Assembly (NCBI GenBank): GCA_001916965.1
Contig: MNTL01000049.1
Coordinates: forward strand, 1 to 64,000
Direction of reading: 5' to 3'
DNA length: 64,000 nucleotides
Origin: Roseburia sp. CAG:10041_57
GTDB lineage: Bacteria; Bacillota; Clostridia; Lachnospirales; Lachnospiraceae
Shown here: positions 17,833-26,804 of the stretch, in pieces
Numbering within the stretch: position 1 is the stretch's first letter
Layout: each line of letters begins with the position of its first letter
Made by a program: the position numbers and the translations under genes
Notes under the pieces: model-generated
Databases searched by the model: none
What the model was told of the DNA's origin: nothing
Seen by the model: only the letters and a program-made list of their open reading frames with translations

Positions 17833-19635
17833 ATGAAAATAAGGCGTAATAACAGTCTCAGCCGCAAGATCGTACTGACAATTGTGGCTTTTGTCAGTAT
17901 CTGTATTGTGGTGGCTGCACTCATGCTGACCAACAATATGAAAGAGAGTATGATCAAAAGTACGATCAGAGATGAACAGGCAAGGCTTGAGCAGGTCACA
18001 CAGGCAATTGATAAGACCAATGAAGTGTGCAATCTGGCGTCAGAGATCATAAAGCAGTCAGTCAAGATCAATCAGTATATGGAATTGCTTTGCAATGGTA
18101 AGGATATGGAGATCATGGAGAAGCTGGACTTCTATCAGAAGGAGCTGATTTCGATTGAAAATATGACCAATTCCAATCCCTATCTGTATCAGGTCAGAAT
18201 CTATGTGAACAGTGAAAAGGCATCAGAGAAAGCTCCAAGCATCTATCGCTATCAGAGAATGAACAACATGAGCTGGGCAAAAGAGTATCATGACGGAGAA
18301 TGGAAACTGGATTATACAGATACGGTATTCCCGGAGTACATAGCGACAGGACCAAAGCATCTGGCGGGACTGATAAGCGTAGTTACACAGGCAGGCGGAC
18401 AGGAGATGTACACCATAGAGTGCATAACTTATATGACTAATCTGTTCCCTGATCTGTATGAGGACAGTGATACTTCCTGGAGCGCTTTCTTTGGTGATGA
18501 TGGCAATTTGTATTATAAAGCAAGTAACAGCAATACCTGGAATCAGGCTATTGAAGAGATACAGGAAAAAACAGGAAGTGACACCAATGTCATATATACT
18601 GAAATAGATGGAAAACATGTGATACTGGCATATCAGTATGTACCACTGCTGGGAGGTACTTATGTACATCTGGTATCTATGGAAGAAGCGTTTTCGGAGT
18701 TCTATCGAAGTCTGATTCCTTATGGAATTATACTGATACTGATTCTTATGGCTTTTGTAATATTCAGTATTGTGGCAGTGCGTGTAATCATGCAGCGTTT
18801 CTATAGAATGTATGATGTCATGACAAGGATTCAGGGTGGTGAGCTTGACTTGACTCTGCCGGAAGAGGGTAATGATGAGACTACGAAGCTTTCCAGTGAG
18901 ATTAACCGAATGCTTGCCAGGATTCAGGAGCTGAATCAGGATAATCTGGACAGACAGCTTCTTGCAAAGAATGCGCAGATTAAATCCCTGCAGAATCAGA
19001 TCAATGCACATTTCATGTATAATGTACTGGAGTCCATCAAAATGATGGCTGAGATAGAGGAAAAGTACGATATATCCGATGCCATCACATCTCTTGGCAA
19101 AATGCTTCGTTACAGTATGAAATGGATGACAGGAACCGTTACAGTAGAGGAAGAAATCACATATATCAGCAATTATCTAAAGCTCCTCAATCTGCGGTTT
19201 GATTATGAGATTTATCTGTCACTGAATATACCAGAGGAAATCTCACACATGCAGATTCCAAAGATGCTGCTGCAGCCACTGGTAGAGAATGCAGTATACC
19301 ATGGAATAGAAGAAATGGCAGAAGACACGAACATTTATATAAAAGGAATATTGGTAGATGAGGAGAACTGCACCATAGAAGTATCAGATGCAGGACGAGG
19401 GATGGATGAAAAGGCACTGGAAGAATTAAGAAGCAAAATATATTCACAGACCCGTTCTACAGAAGAGAGCGGTCATGGAATCGGTTTAAAGAATGTGCAG
19501 GACAGAGTACAGTTGTACTTTGGGGAACAGTATGGTATCGAGATCTTTTCCAAAGAGGGATGTTATACGAAGGTACTGATTCATTTACCAAGAAAGGAAG
19601 TAAGATATGAACACAGTGTTGATCGTGGAAGATGA
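17833..19635 (+). CDS. Sensor histidine kinase, YesM family
   Basis: Membrane sensor (600 residues). One span at about residues 12-35, an extracellular sensing region of about 250 residues, a second span at about residues 295-320, a HAMP linker (MYDVMTRIQGGELDLTL) and the His_kinase domain with H393 in NAHFMYN. YesM proteins usually show NPHFLYN here, so Pro and Leu are changed to Ala and Met. The ATPase part has the N-box LLQPLVENAVYHG and later GHGIGLKNVQDR. The response regulator overlaps its 3' end by 29 bases. With the binding protein upstream this forms a sugar-sensing unit that probably controls the local importer and enzyme genes. Confidence 0.92.
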   Translation: MKIRRNNSLSRKIVLTIVAFVSICIVVAALMLTNNMKESMIKSTIRDEQARLEQVTQAIDKTNEVCNLASEIIKQSVKINQYMELLCNGKDMEIMEKLDFYQKELISIENMTNSNPYLYQVRIYVNSEKASEKAPSIYRYQRMNNMSWAKEYHDGEWKLDYTDTVFPEYIATGPKHLAGLISVVTQAGGQEMYTIECITYMTNLFPDLYEDSDTSWSAFFGDDGNLYYKASNSNTWNQAIEEIQEKTGSDTNVIYTEIDGKHVILAYQYVPLLGGTYVHLVSMEEAFSEFYRSLIPYGIILILILMAFVIFSIVAVRVIMQRFYRMYDVMTRIQGGELDLTLPEEGNDETTKLSSEINRMLARIQELNQDNLDRQLLAKNAQIKSLQNQINAHFMYNVLESIKMMAEIEEKYDISDAITSLGKMLRYSMKWMTGTVTVEEEITYISNYLKLLNLRFDYEIYLSLNIPEEISHMQIPKMLLQPLVENAVYHGIEEMAEDTNIYIKGILVDEENCTIEVSDAGRGMDEKALEELRSKIYSQTRSTEESGHGIGLKNVQDRVQLYFGEQYGIEIFSKEGCYTKVLIHLPRKEVRYEHSVDRGR

Positions 19636-21076
19636 GAAGATGATCCGCCAGGGTATTAAGAGCATGATACAGCGATCAGGAGTACCCGTTCAGACCATCA
19701 TAGAATGCAGTAACGGACAGATGGCATTGGAGGTATTGCAGAGCCAGCAGATAGATGTGATGTTTACTGATATCAGAATGCCCAAGATGGATGGCATCAC
19801 GCTGGTACAGGAGATGCAGAAATTCCAAAGACGTCCGCTTACGGTGGTAATCAGCGGCTATGATGATTTCTCCTATGCTGTGGAAATGCTGCGTATGGGG
19901 GTAAAGGAATATATTCTAAAGCCCATTGACAGAGAGCAGATCATGTCAATCATGCACAAAATGGAGGATGAACTGACGCATATAAAAGAAGAACAGGATA
20001 CACTAAGACAGGCGGGATATCAGCAGCTCAGGTTCCTGTGTACCTCCGAGAAGGTATCTGCGGAAGATGAAGAGCTGACCGGCAGATATTATCAGGATAG
20101 TTTCCTACAGGGGGAATACGAGGTATGCTGTTGCAGCTACGATGGGGAAGAGGAAGAACAGGGGAATTCCTACCTGTATCTGCACAATGTAGGCGGCTAT
20201 GACCTTTTCCTGATTGGTTGTGAGAATAAAGAGTTCCTGATCAGAAATGAATTGCGTAATTGCTATGCGGGCTTCAGTCAGCCTGTCAGTGGAATCTCTT
20301 CTTTGAAAAAGGCGTATGAGCAGGCGGTTTTGGGGCGCCATGAAGCCTTTGCCAAAGCTATAAAAGTAGTGGATTGTAACGAAAGCTACATGAAGAAACA
20401 GACCGAACATCCCAAAATGGCAGAAGAAGAGAACAGGAGACTTGAGAGCGCGGTACATATTCTTGGAACAGAGCGTGTTGAAGAGGCGGTGGAGCTGATA
20501 CAGGATTATGGCAGACAGGTACAGAATGGAGCTATGGACACAGACGAGTTTGCCCAGAGGATGCATCTTATGCTGGAGAGAATCGCAGTGAATTATGAGA
20601 ATGCCCTGAAAGTACGTAAGGAAAGTATTCTGGAGTTGCAGGATATTTATCGGTATCAGACCATTACGGAGTATGTGAATACTTTAACAGACTGGATGAG
20701 AAGATTCCATGACCTGATCAGTGAGGAATTTGATGATTACAAGAATAAGCAGAAGATACAGCAGGCGGTCAGCTATATTCATGAGAATTATAATAAAGAT
20801 CTGAATATGGCAGTGGTGTCTAATTATATCTCCATGAATTATTCGCTGTTTTCCTATGTTTTTAAACAGTATACAGGCACGAATTTTGTGAATTTCTTAA
20901 AGGATCTGCGTATGCAGGAAGCCAAGCGCCTGCTGGAGACCTCTGATATGCGTGTCAACGAGATCAGTCAGTCGGTAGGCTATGAGAATGAGAAACATTT
21001 CATGAAGATATTCAAGGCGACGCTGGGAGTATCGCCGACAGAATACCGTAAGAGCATACAGCTTAAAGGAGAGTAG
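19607..21076 (+). CDS. Response regulator, YesN/AraC family
   Basis: Partner of the preceding kinase. Residues 1-120 form a receiver domain with acidic residues near E8/D9, phospho-acceptor D55 in FTDIRMPKMDG and K105-like lysine in EYILKP. A central linker of unknown fold follows, and the last ~100 residues are an AraC-type DNA-binding domain (LNMAVVSNYISMNYSLFSYVFK and VNEISQSVGYENEKHFMKIF, each a helix-turn-helix). It starts inside the kinase gene, which indicates translational coupling. Its 3' end overlaps by 14 bases the end of the convergent GGDEF gene. Targets are likely the upstream sugar operons. Confidence 0.92.
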   Translation: MNTVLIVEDEKMIRQGIKSMIQRSGVPVQTIIECSNGQMALEVLQSQQIDVMFTDIRMPKMDGITLVQEMQKFQRRPLTVVISGYDDFSYAVEMLRMGVKEYILKPIDREQIMSIMHKMEDELTHIKEEQDTLRQAGYQQLRFLCTSEKVSAEDEELTGRYYQDSFLQGEYEVCCCSYDGEEEEQGNSYLYLHNVGGYDLFLIGCENKEFLIRNELRNCYAGFSQPVSGISSLKKAYEQAVLGRHEAFAKAIKVVDCNESYMKKQTEHPKMAEEENRRLESAVHILGTERVEEAVELIQDYGRQVQNGAMDTDEFAQRMHLMLERIAVNYENALKVRKESILELQDIYRYQTITEYVNTLTDWMRRFHDLISEEFDDYKNKQKIQQAVSYIHENYNKDLNMAVVSNYISMNYSLFSYVFKQYTGTNFVNFLKDLRMQEAKRLLETSDMRVNEISQSVGYENEKHFMKIFKATLGVSPTEYRKSIQLKGE

Positions 21077-22976
21077 AGGGATTCTGCTCCAGCTGCTGCA
21101 TGCAGCTGTGGAGTAGCCCGTCCAGGTCTTCGATACAGGTAATAGAGGCGCTGTCACAGGCATATCTGGTATGAATCTGATATTTTTTGTGATGCAGTCT
21201 GGCATAATTGGTAAGATACTGGCAGATGTGAGAGATATATTCTTTTGCGTCTGCCTTTTCCAGTCCGGGAAGCAGTACACTGAATTCATCATCACCGGTT
21301 CTGGCAAGTATAACATCCTCTTCAAGGGTAGTCTTCAGGGCACTTGAGAATACTTGAAGTGCAAAATCTCCTTCCTCATGTCCCCAATCCTTATTGATGT
21401 CTTTTAGATGCTCTATGTCAAAGGATATCATCAGCAAAGGTGCGCCGGTAACAATCATATCATCAACAATCATGGATGCCATTGCACGAAATCCACGGTA
21501 ATTATACAGCCCGGTCAGTTCATCCTTCATATAAATATCTTCCAGACGTGCAGCCAGTAAGGACATATGATGATTGTCTGCAACACGCTTGAGCATACGG
21601 GATATGTTGTTAATCCAGGAAGTCACATGAAAATCATAATGCAGCCTGTTGTTCTCAAAGGCAAGGACAACATAGCCATATTGTTTATCCTCAAAATACA
21701 GGGGCACACAGATATAGCTGCTTTGGGAATCCTTTACAATATGGGGAGGCAGAATGTCCTGGTGTGCAAAACTGCAGGGAGGGATTTCTGCACCTTGTTG
21801 CCAGCCAAAACACAGATTGACGATATTTTTATCAGTATCCTCATCCATATTGTCCTCTTCCTGCATACCGAACTGTTCTATGGCAGCCAGCATACGGATA
21901 TGTCTGGGAGCACTGTCCCAATTCTCATAGAGACAGACATATAATTCACTGCAATGGGCAATATCCTTAACGTAATCATTTATTTTCTCCATGCCTTCTT
22001 CCAGATCGGTAATCCCGTGAAGGACAGCGGACATATGAATATCCTGAAAAATGCGACGTTCCTTACGCTCTATTTCATGCATCTGCGTGATTGCATAATA
22101 AGGAGCTTCGCTGACACGATAATGACAGCCACAAGAGCAGCCAATCACAGGGGCAGCCTTGATAACAGAGGGAGCATCATCCAGGATGCCGTCTGTCATG
22201 CGCAGCAGTTTATGTACGGCTTCCTGTCCAATTTCATAGGTTGGAAAAGTAACCGTAGTCAGAGTAGGCGTGATGTTTCTGCCAAGCTCGCTGTTATCGC
22301 AGCCACTGATGGCGATATCATCAGGAATACGAAGACCCCTCTCATTTGCAGCCAGCATCATATCCAGAGCCATACGGTCGTTATAACACAGGATGGCATC
22401 AGGAATACCATCCTTACAGAAATAGGTAAGTGCCTCTCTTGCATACTCCATACCAAAAAAGGTCTGATATACATTCTCATCAGGGCAGGGAATGTTATGC
22501 TTTGCAAGTGTTTCTTTATAAAGTACATAACGTGTATCGGAAGGCTGGGATTCTGTGCGGCAGCCAAGATAGCAGATTCTTGCAGCGTGATGTACGGTAA
22601 TGAAATGCTCTGTCAGATCTGCAAAGGGGGCATTGTTGTCCAGAATGACATAATTGGAAGCATGGGCTTCCTGATTGATGACAAGAACCGGACAGGAGCA
22701 GTGTTGTGTGACCTGTTTATAAATGGCATCAGCGAGTCTGTATTCAGGGTAAGTTCCGTTTGCGAAGATAATACCGTCAAAATCCTGATAAGAAGGAATT
22801 GTAAGAATCCCCTCTTCTCCTGCAAGGGTGTTTGGGGTCTCGCCATCTGTAGATGCAAAAATCTCCACAAGATAACCATATTCTTTTGCTGTGTCCAGAA
22901 TGCCCTGACACAGATTGTGCTGATATTCACCGAAAAGGTGGGAAATGAATACACCGATTTTCCTGGAATGATACAT
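21063..22976 (-). CDS. LacI-type sugar sensor fused to a GGDEF domain
   Basis: A 637-residue cytosolic fusion. Residues about 5-275 are a LacI/XylR-type periplasmic-binding fold (KIGVFISHLFGEYQHNLC at the start, ISGCDNSELGRNITPTLTTV near its end) without any DNA-binding helix-turn-helix. A middle segment of about 220 residues resembles a GAF-like linker. The last ~140 residues are a GGDEF domain with DELTGLYNYRGF at its entry and DIEHLKDINKDWGHEEGD for GTP binding. The signature itself reads GDDEF (about residues 560-564), with the second Gly replaced by Asp, so cyclase activity is uncertain. No membrane span is seen. It probably senses a cytosolic sugar and makes, or only binds, cyclic-di-GMP or GTP. 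It is divergent from the kinase gene at 23237. Confidence 0.85.
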   Translation of the reverse strand: MYHSRKIGVFISHLFGEYQHNLCQGILDTAKEYGYLVEIFASTDGETPNTLAGEEGILTIPSYQDFDGIIFANGTYPEYRLADAIYKQVTQHCSCPVLVINQEAHASNYVILDNNAPFADLTEHFITVHHAARICYLGCRTESQPSDTRYVLYKETLAKHNIPCPDENVYQTFFGMEYAREALTYFCKDGIPDAILCYNDRMALDMMLAANERGLRIPDDIAISGCDNSELGRNITPTLTTVTFPTYEIGQEAVHKLLRMTDGILDDAPSVIKAAPVIGCSCGCHYRVSEAPYYAITQMHEIERKERRIFQDIHMSAVLHGITDLEEGMEKINDYVKDIAHCSELYVCLYENWDSAPRHIRMLAAIEQFGMQEEDNMDEDTDKNIVNLCFGWQQGAEIPPCSFAHQDILPPHIVKDSQSSYICVPLYFEDKQYGYVVLAFENNRLHYDFHVTSWINNISRMLKRVADNHHMSLLAARLEDIYMKDELTGLYNYRGFRAMASMIVDDMIVTGAPLLMISFDIEHLKDINKDWGHEEGDFALQVFSSALKTTLEEDVILARTGDDEFSVLLPGLEKADAKEYISHICQYLTNYARLHHKKYQIHTRYACDSASITCIEDLDGLLHSCMQQLEQNPSTLL

Positions 22977-23084
22977 AGCTGCCTCCCTGACTTTTACTGT
23001 TTCAGATTGTATGGTTATATTTTATCAACGGTTTTTCATATTGCCAATATCTTTTGGAAAAATTGCCGGATGGTTTGTAAGATA

Positions 23085-23102
23085 TATGTAAACGGTTACA
23101 TA
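23085..23102. promoter_or_regulatory. Catabolite-response (cre) like operator
   Basis: TATGTAAACGGTTACATA fits the CcpA cre consensus WWTGNAARCGNWWWCAWW at every position and is nearly palindromic. It sits in the divergent spacer between the GGDEF gene and the sugar kinase. A LacI-type regulator other than CcpA could also bind it. The rest of the 260-base spacer shows nothing else I can name. Confidence 0.65.
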
Positions 23103-23236
23103 AATATTTTGATACAGAGTTTTAAAGAAAAGACTGGAAATTTTACCGGTCACATGATACACTTATTTTAACAATGCAAAGGATACTTTTGTAAGGGCTT
23201 ACATGTCCTATCATGCGTTTAAGGAGAGCTTACATT

Positions 23237-24268
23237 ATGATAATGAAAAGAAGAGATTTTGACTTATTGGCACTTGGTGAGATTCTGCTTCGTCTGTCAC
23301 CACCCGTAAATGAGCGTCTGACCCGTGGTGAGATATTCCAGAAGCAGGCTGGCGGAGCGGAACTGAATGTGGTATCCGGTGTATCGCTCCTTGGACTCAG
23401 GACCGGTATTATTTCCAAGATTCCGGCGAATGACTTGGGCAATTTCATTCAGAACAGAGTCCGTTTCTGTGGTGTCAGCGACGACTACCTGGTTTATGAT
23501 AAGACGAAGGATTCCAGGCTGGGTATTTACTATTATGAATATGGTGCACACCCCAGAAAACCAAATGTTATCTATGATAGGAAGAACACTGCCTTTTCCG
23601 AAGTCAGCATTGATGATTTCCCGGAAGAGATGTACCGTTCCACAAGATGCTTCCATACAACGGGCATTACGCTGGCGCTGGGACAGAAGACCAGGGAGAC
23701 TGCAATAGAGATGATCAAGCGCTTTAAGGAAAATGGCACTCTGATTTCCTTTGATGTAAACTTTCGTGCGAATCTGTGGACCGGTCAGGAAGCTAAGGAA
23801 TGTATAGAACAGATTCTTCCTTATGTAGATGTATTCTTCTGCTCAGAAGACACAGCCAGACTTACCTTTGGCAAGGAAGGCACAGTGCAGGATATGATGA
23901 GAAGCTTTACAAAAGACTATCCGATTAGTGTAGTGGCAGCTACGCAGCGTGTCGTACATTCTCCGAAGATTCATTCCTTCGGTTCCTGCATCTATGATGC
24001 GATTGCAGACCGTTTCGTACAGGAGCCTGCTTATGAGAATATTGATGTTGTAGACCGTATCGGAAGTGGTGATGCTTATATCTCCGGTGCCCTGTACGGC
24101 TTGCTGGCACATAATATGGACTGCCAGAAGGCAATGGAATATGGCAATGCTACGGCAGCCGTTAAGAATACGATTCCCGGTGATCTGCCATCCTCCAATC
24201 TCAGAGAGATTGATTCCATTATTGCAAATCATCATTCTACAGGACCACAGCTTGAAATGAATCGATAA
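23237..24268 (+). CDS. PfkB family sugar kinase, 2-keto-3-deoxygluconate kinase-like
   Basis: Cytosolic ribokinase-fold kinase of 343 residues. It shows the first PfkB signature region (QAGGAELNVVSGVSLLGL), the sugar-acid-like YYYEYGAHPRK segment found in KdgK relatives, and the catalytic GSGDAY with D279 as base. The likely product is 2-keto-3-deoxy-6-phosphogluconate, a step of uronate breakdown, but no aldolase or isomerase genes are nearby, so other ketoses cannot be excluded. AAGGAGAG precedes the ATG at 23237; an upstream ATG at 23213 lacks one. Expression is probably catabolite-controlled through the site at 23085. Confidence 0.8.
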   Translation: MIMKRRDFDLLALGEILLRLSPPVNERLTRGEIFQKQAGGAELNVVSGVSLLGLRTGIISKIPANDLGNFIQNRVRFCGVSDDYLVYDKTKDSRLGIYYYEYGAHPRKPNVIYDRKNTAFSEVSIDDFPEEMYRSTRCFHTTGITLALGQKTRETAIEMIKRFKENGTLISFDVNFRANLWTGQEAKECIEQILPYVDVFFCSEDTARLTFGKEGTVQDMMRSFTKDYPISVVAATQRVVHSPKIHSFGSCIYDAIADRFVQEPAYENIDVVDRIGSGDAYISGALYGLLAHNMDCQKAMEYGNATAAVKNTIPGDLPSSNLREIDSIIANHHSTGPQLEMNR

Positions 24269-24283
24269 ATCCAATATAATAAG

Positions 24284-24316
24284 AGGGATTGGTGTTTTAC
24301 ATCAATCCCTTTTTTA
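24284..24316 (+). terminator. Rho-independent terminator
   Basis: AGGGATTG (24284-24291) pairs with CAATCCCT (24303-24310) and is followed by six T. It closes the sugar kinase unit. Confidence 0.85.
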
Positions 24317-24327
24317 GTAAGGTGAAA

Positions 24328-24485
24328 GGGACGAATTGTACAGATTTCACAATGCAACACAGGCACGCTCTCGCTACGCTGCAGCTCGTAGCGGTACGTA
24401 AGCGTGCATATGTCTTGCGACTATGCGCGCTAAGTACCGACGGCTGCAGAGTGCCTGCTTATGCATTGGGAAAGCTGTACAATTC
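24328..24485. repeat. Palindromic interspersed element, full copy
   Basis: A 158-base non-coding unit filling most of the gap between the kinase and HAD genes. Its 24-base outer arms (24333-24356 and 24462-24485) are inverted copies with two mismatches, beginning GAATTGTACAG and ending CTGTACAATTC. Inside are further inverted repeats, such as GCACGCT paired with AGCGTGC and GCTACG paired with CGTAGC. Related copies lie at 1686 (arms only), 27336 (right half) and 51508 (left half and core). No transposase is encoded, so it is a MITE- or REP-like element or a structured RNA. Confidence 0.65.
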
Positions 24486-24568
24486 TGTAACTGGTCAAAA
24501 TGATATAAATGGGATTGAGCGTAAACATGTGAAGCAATTTGTAGTTATAGGAAGGAAAATAAGGAGTT

Positions 24569-25267
24569 ATGTATACAACAGTTTTGTGGGATATAGATAT
24601 GACTCTGCTGGATTTTCTGGCAGCGGAGAAGTATGCGATTGGGGAGTGTTTCCGGATATTTGGGCTGGGAGTATGCTCAGATGAGATGTTAGAGAGGTAT
24701 TCTGCAATCAATAGGAAGTATTGGGAGAGGCTGGAGCGTGGAGAGATCACGAAGCAGGAGACTCTGGAGGGGCGTTTCAGGGAATTCTTTGCATCAGAGG
24801 GGCTTCCTGTAGAGAAGGCAGAGGCTTTTAATGCAGAATATCAGGAGAGGCTTGGAGATGTGGCAATCTATTGTCCTCATGGCAGAGAAGTCATTGACTA
24901 TTTACAGCAGCAGGGGATTCGTCAGTATGCAGTGACTAATGGTACACAGACTGCACAGAGACGCAAGCTTGCCAATTCAGGTCTGGATCAGATTTTTGTC
25001 AGGGCATTTATTTCTGATGAAATCGGTTATGAGAAACCGGATGTGAGATTCTTTGAACCAGTTTTGCAGGAGTTGAAGGATTGCAGAAAAGAAGAGATTC
25101 TTCTGATTGGGGATTCCCTGACCAGTGATATAAAAGGAGCGAACAATGCAGGACTGGCATGCTGCTGGTATAATCCTAAGAAGACAATAAATGACAAGGG
25201 TGTCAGAATTGATCATGAGATACAGGATCTGCTGGAAATAGAACAAATAGTAGGAAAGAGAGTATAA
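24569..25267 (+). CDS. yjjG: HAD family nucleotidase, YjjG-like
   Basis: Cytosolic phosphatase of 232 residues. The HAD nucleophile motif is WDIDMTLLDF (Asp8 and Asp10), then TNGT in motif II, K about residue 154 in GYEKPD and the acidic GDSLTSDI of motif IV. Cap type and length agree with YjjG pyrimidine 5'-nucleotidases, which clean up non-canonical nucleotides such as 5-modified dUMP. AAGGAG lies before the ATG. The next gene starts 2 bases after its stop, so it may share a transcript with the zinc-ribbon membrane genes, though no functional link is known. Confidence 0.85.
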   Translation: MYTTVLWDIDMTLLDFLAAEKYAIGECFRIFGLGVCSDEMLERYSAINRKYWERLERGEITKQETLEGRFREFFASEGLPVEKAEAFNAEYQERLGDVAIYCPHGREVIDYLQQQGIRQYAVTNGTQTAQRRKLANSGLDQIFVRAFISDEIGYEKPDVRFFEPVLQELKDCRKEEILLIGDSLTSDIKGANNAGLACCWYNPKKTINDKGVRIDHEIQDLLEIEQIVGKRV

Positions 25268-25269
25268 AG

Positions 25270-26046
25270 ATGGGGATGATCACATGTGATAACTGCGGTG
25301 CGCAGTATGATGAGGAAGCAGACAAGTGTCCATATTGCGGCAGTGACAATTTTGGTAAAGTCGTACAGGAGCATGAAGACATTATAAATGGACTGAACCG
25401 TGAAAAGGAGCATCTGGAACAGCTGCCACAGAAGGCTGCTAAAAAGGGCAAGAGTCTTGTGACGAAACTGTTGATAGGACTGATTGTGCTGGTAATTGTT
25501 GTAGCAGCGTATGAAGGCATATCTGCCATTGTAAACAGGAAAGTGTCCTATCATGCAAAACAGCGCCACAGCCAGAAGATGGAGACGATGTATCAGGAGG
25601 GTGACTATGCAGGAATCCTTCACTACATGGAGAAGAAGAACCTGATGTATACCAGCGGTTATGAAAAATACAGTGACATAGCGGATATGGAGCGCTATTT
25701 TGAACGGTATCTGGACCCGATGGATGATGATTACCGCAGGTGGATCGTGGAGAATAAACAATGGGATTCCATCTATGATGTAAAGTATATTATGTATATA
25801 CTGGCGACTTGTCAGTACTCACAGGATGAACACTATAAGTATGAGGAGGAAGCCTCTGCTGCCTATTACAGAGACAAGGCATATGAGTATCTTCTGGATA
25901 ATTATGGTATAACGAAGGAAGATACTGACAAGCTCATAGAAGCAGCCGGAGGCTTTGATGAGGATGATTACGACAGACTCCGGCAGATACAGGAAGATAT
26001 GCAGAAGATGGCCTTTGAGAGGCTCAAAGAGGAGCAGTCAGAATGA
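25270..26046 (+). CDS. Zinc-ribbon membrane protein, unknown function (first of three)
   Basis: A 258-residue protein. Residues 6-25 form a rubredoxin-like zinc ribbon with two CxxC knuckles (CDNCG and CPYCG). A charged segment follows, then one membrane span at about residues 60-80 (LLIGLIVLVIVVAAYEGI). The remaining 175 residues are acidic, rich in Tyr, Asp and Glu, and predicted helical; they would lie on the far side of the membrane. Its stop overlaps the next gene by 4 bases. I do not recognise a family beyond the zinc ribbon. Confidence 0.75.
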   Translation: MGMITCDNCGAQYDEEADKCPYCGSDNFGKVVQEHEDIINGLNREKEHLEQLPQKAAKKGKSLVTKLLIGLIVLVIVVAAYEGISAIVNRKVSYHAKQRHSQKMETMYQEGDYAGILHYMEKKNLMYTSGYEKYSDIADMERYFERYLDPMDDDYRRWIVENKQWDSIYDVKYIMYILATCQYSQDEHYKYEEEASAAYYRDKAYEYLLDNYGITKEDTDKLIEAAGGFDEDDYDRLRQIQEDMQKMAFERLKEEQSE

Positions 26047-26804
26047 AATGCAAGAGATGTGGCGCACAGTATTCAGCCAAGGAGTTGAAATGTCCATATT
26101 GTGGAGAACCCAATTCACTGGGAATGCATTGGAAGAACACAGAGGAAAATGCCAAAAATGAAACAGAAAACACAAGAAAGAGAGTACGGCATTCGGCTCC
26201 TTTATATGTGATCGACCAGATATGGAATGTGGTCATTGTCTGTATTGTATTGATGGCAGCCCTGACCATAGCAATCGCAGTGGTGGGGGGAGTGTTCGAG
26301 ACCTTACATGACAGATATGTGAGGAGTACGGCTTCTGTGGCGGAAGCAGATGCAATACTGGAGACAGAGGATACGGAAGTACTGGTTCAGTATGTAAAAG
26401 AACATTCCCTGTTTTGGGAGGATGGCTATGATAAGTATACGGAAAGGGTGCAGATCTATCAATCCTACCGCAATTTGCTGGAGATGATGGCATATTTCCG
26501 GCAGAATGAGGACTGGAACCATGGAGAGACTCCAAGAATGTACCGTATTGGCTCAGCCTTATATAACGGACAGTATATGCTCAAGGAATTTAACCGTACC
26601 TATGGAAGCAGTCTGGAATATCCTGAGAACCAGAGATATCTGGAGAAAGCACAGCAGAATACAGTGGCCTTTCTGGAGGGAACCTTTAAAATGACACAGG
26701 AAGATATCACCAGACTGGTGGATGCCAATTTGTATTCAGATGAAGAGCAGGATTTCATAAAGCTGGTCTGCGAAAGAAGAGGGTGGGAATATGAAGAGAA
26801 TTAA
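26043..26804 (+). CDS. Zinc-ribbon membrane protein, unknown function (second of three)
   Basis: A 253-residue paralogue-like neighbour of the preceding gene: zinc ribbon at residues 3-22 (CKRCG and CPYCG), a basic linker, one membrane span at about residues 60-85 and an outer domain of about 165 residues ending in an acidic helical tail. The outer domains of the two proteins share layout (a first helix of VLxYMxE/VQYVKEHSLFWEDGYDKY type, then helical blocks) but little identity. The ATGA overlap with the gene before and a 14-base overlap with the gene after show tight translational coupling. Confidence 0.75.
   Translation: MKCKRCGAQYSAKELKCPYCGEPNSLGMHWKNTEENAKNETENTRKRVRHSAPLYVIDQIWNVVIVCIVLMAALTIAIAVVGGVFETLHDRYVRSTASVAEADAILETEDTEVLVQYVKEHSLFWEDGYDKYTERVQIYQSYRNLLEMMAYFRQNEDWNHGETPRMYRIGSALYNGQYMLKEFNRTYGSSLEYPENQRYLEKAQQNTVAFLEGTFKMTQEDITRLVDANLYSDEEQDFIKLVCERRGWEYEEN

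Noticed and set aside
21954..23171. A 405-codon plus-strand frame opposite the GGDEF fusion gene
   Set aside because: It lies antisense to a well-supported protein, has Cys/Ile-rich composition unlike real proteins, no ribosome site and no familiar motif; it is a shadow of codon bias.
23237..24268. A full uronate (Entner-Doudoroff) pathway around the KDG-kinase-like gene
   Set aside because: No KDPG aldolase, uronate isomerase or dehydratase genes are found nearby, so only the kinase is called.
24289..24684. A 131-codon plus-strand frame across the palindromic element
   Set aside because: It runs through a terminator and the repeat and into the HAD gene in another frame; coding is not credible.
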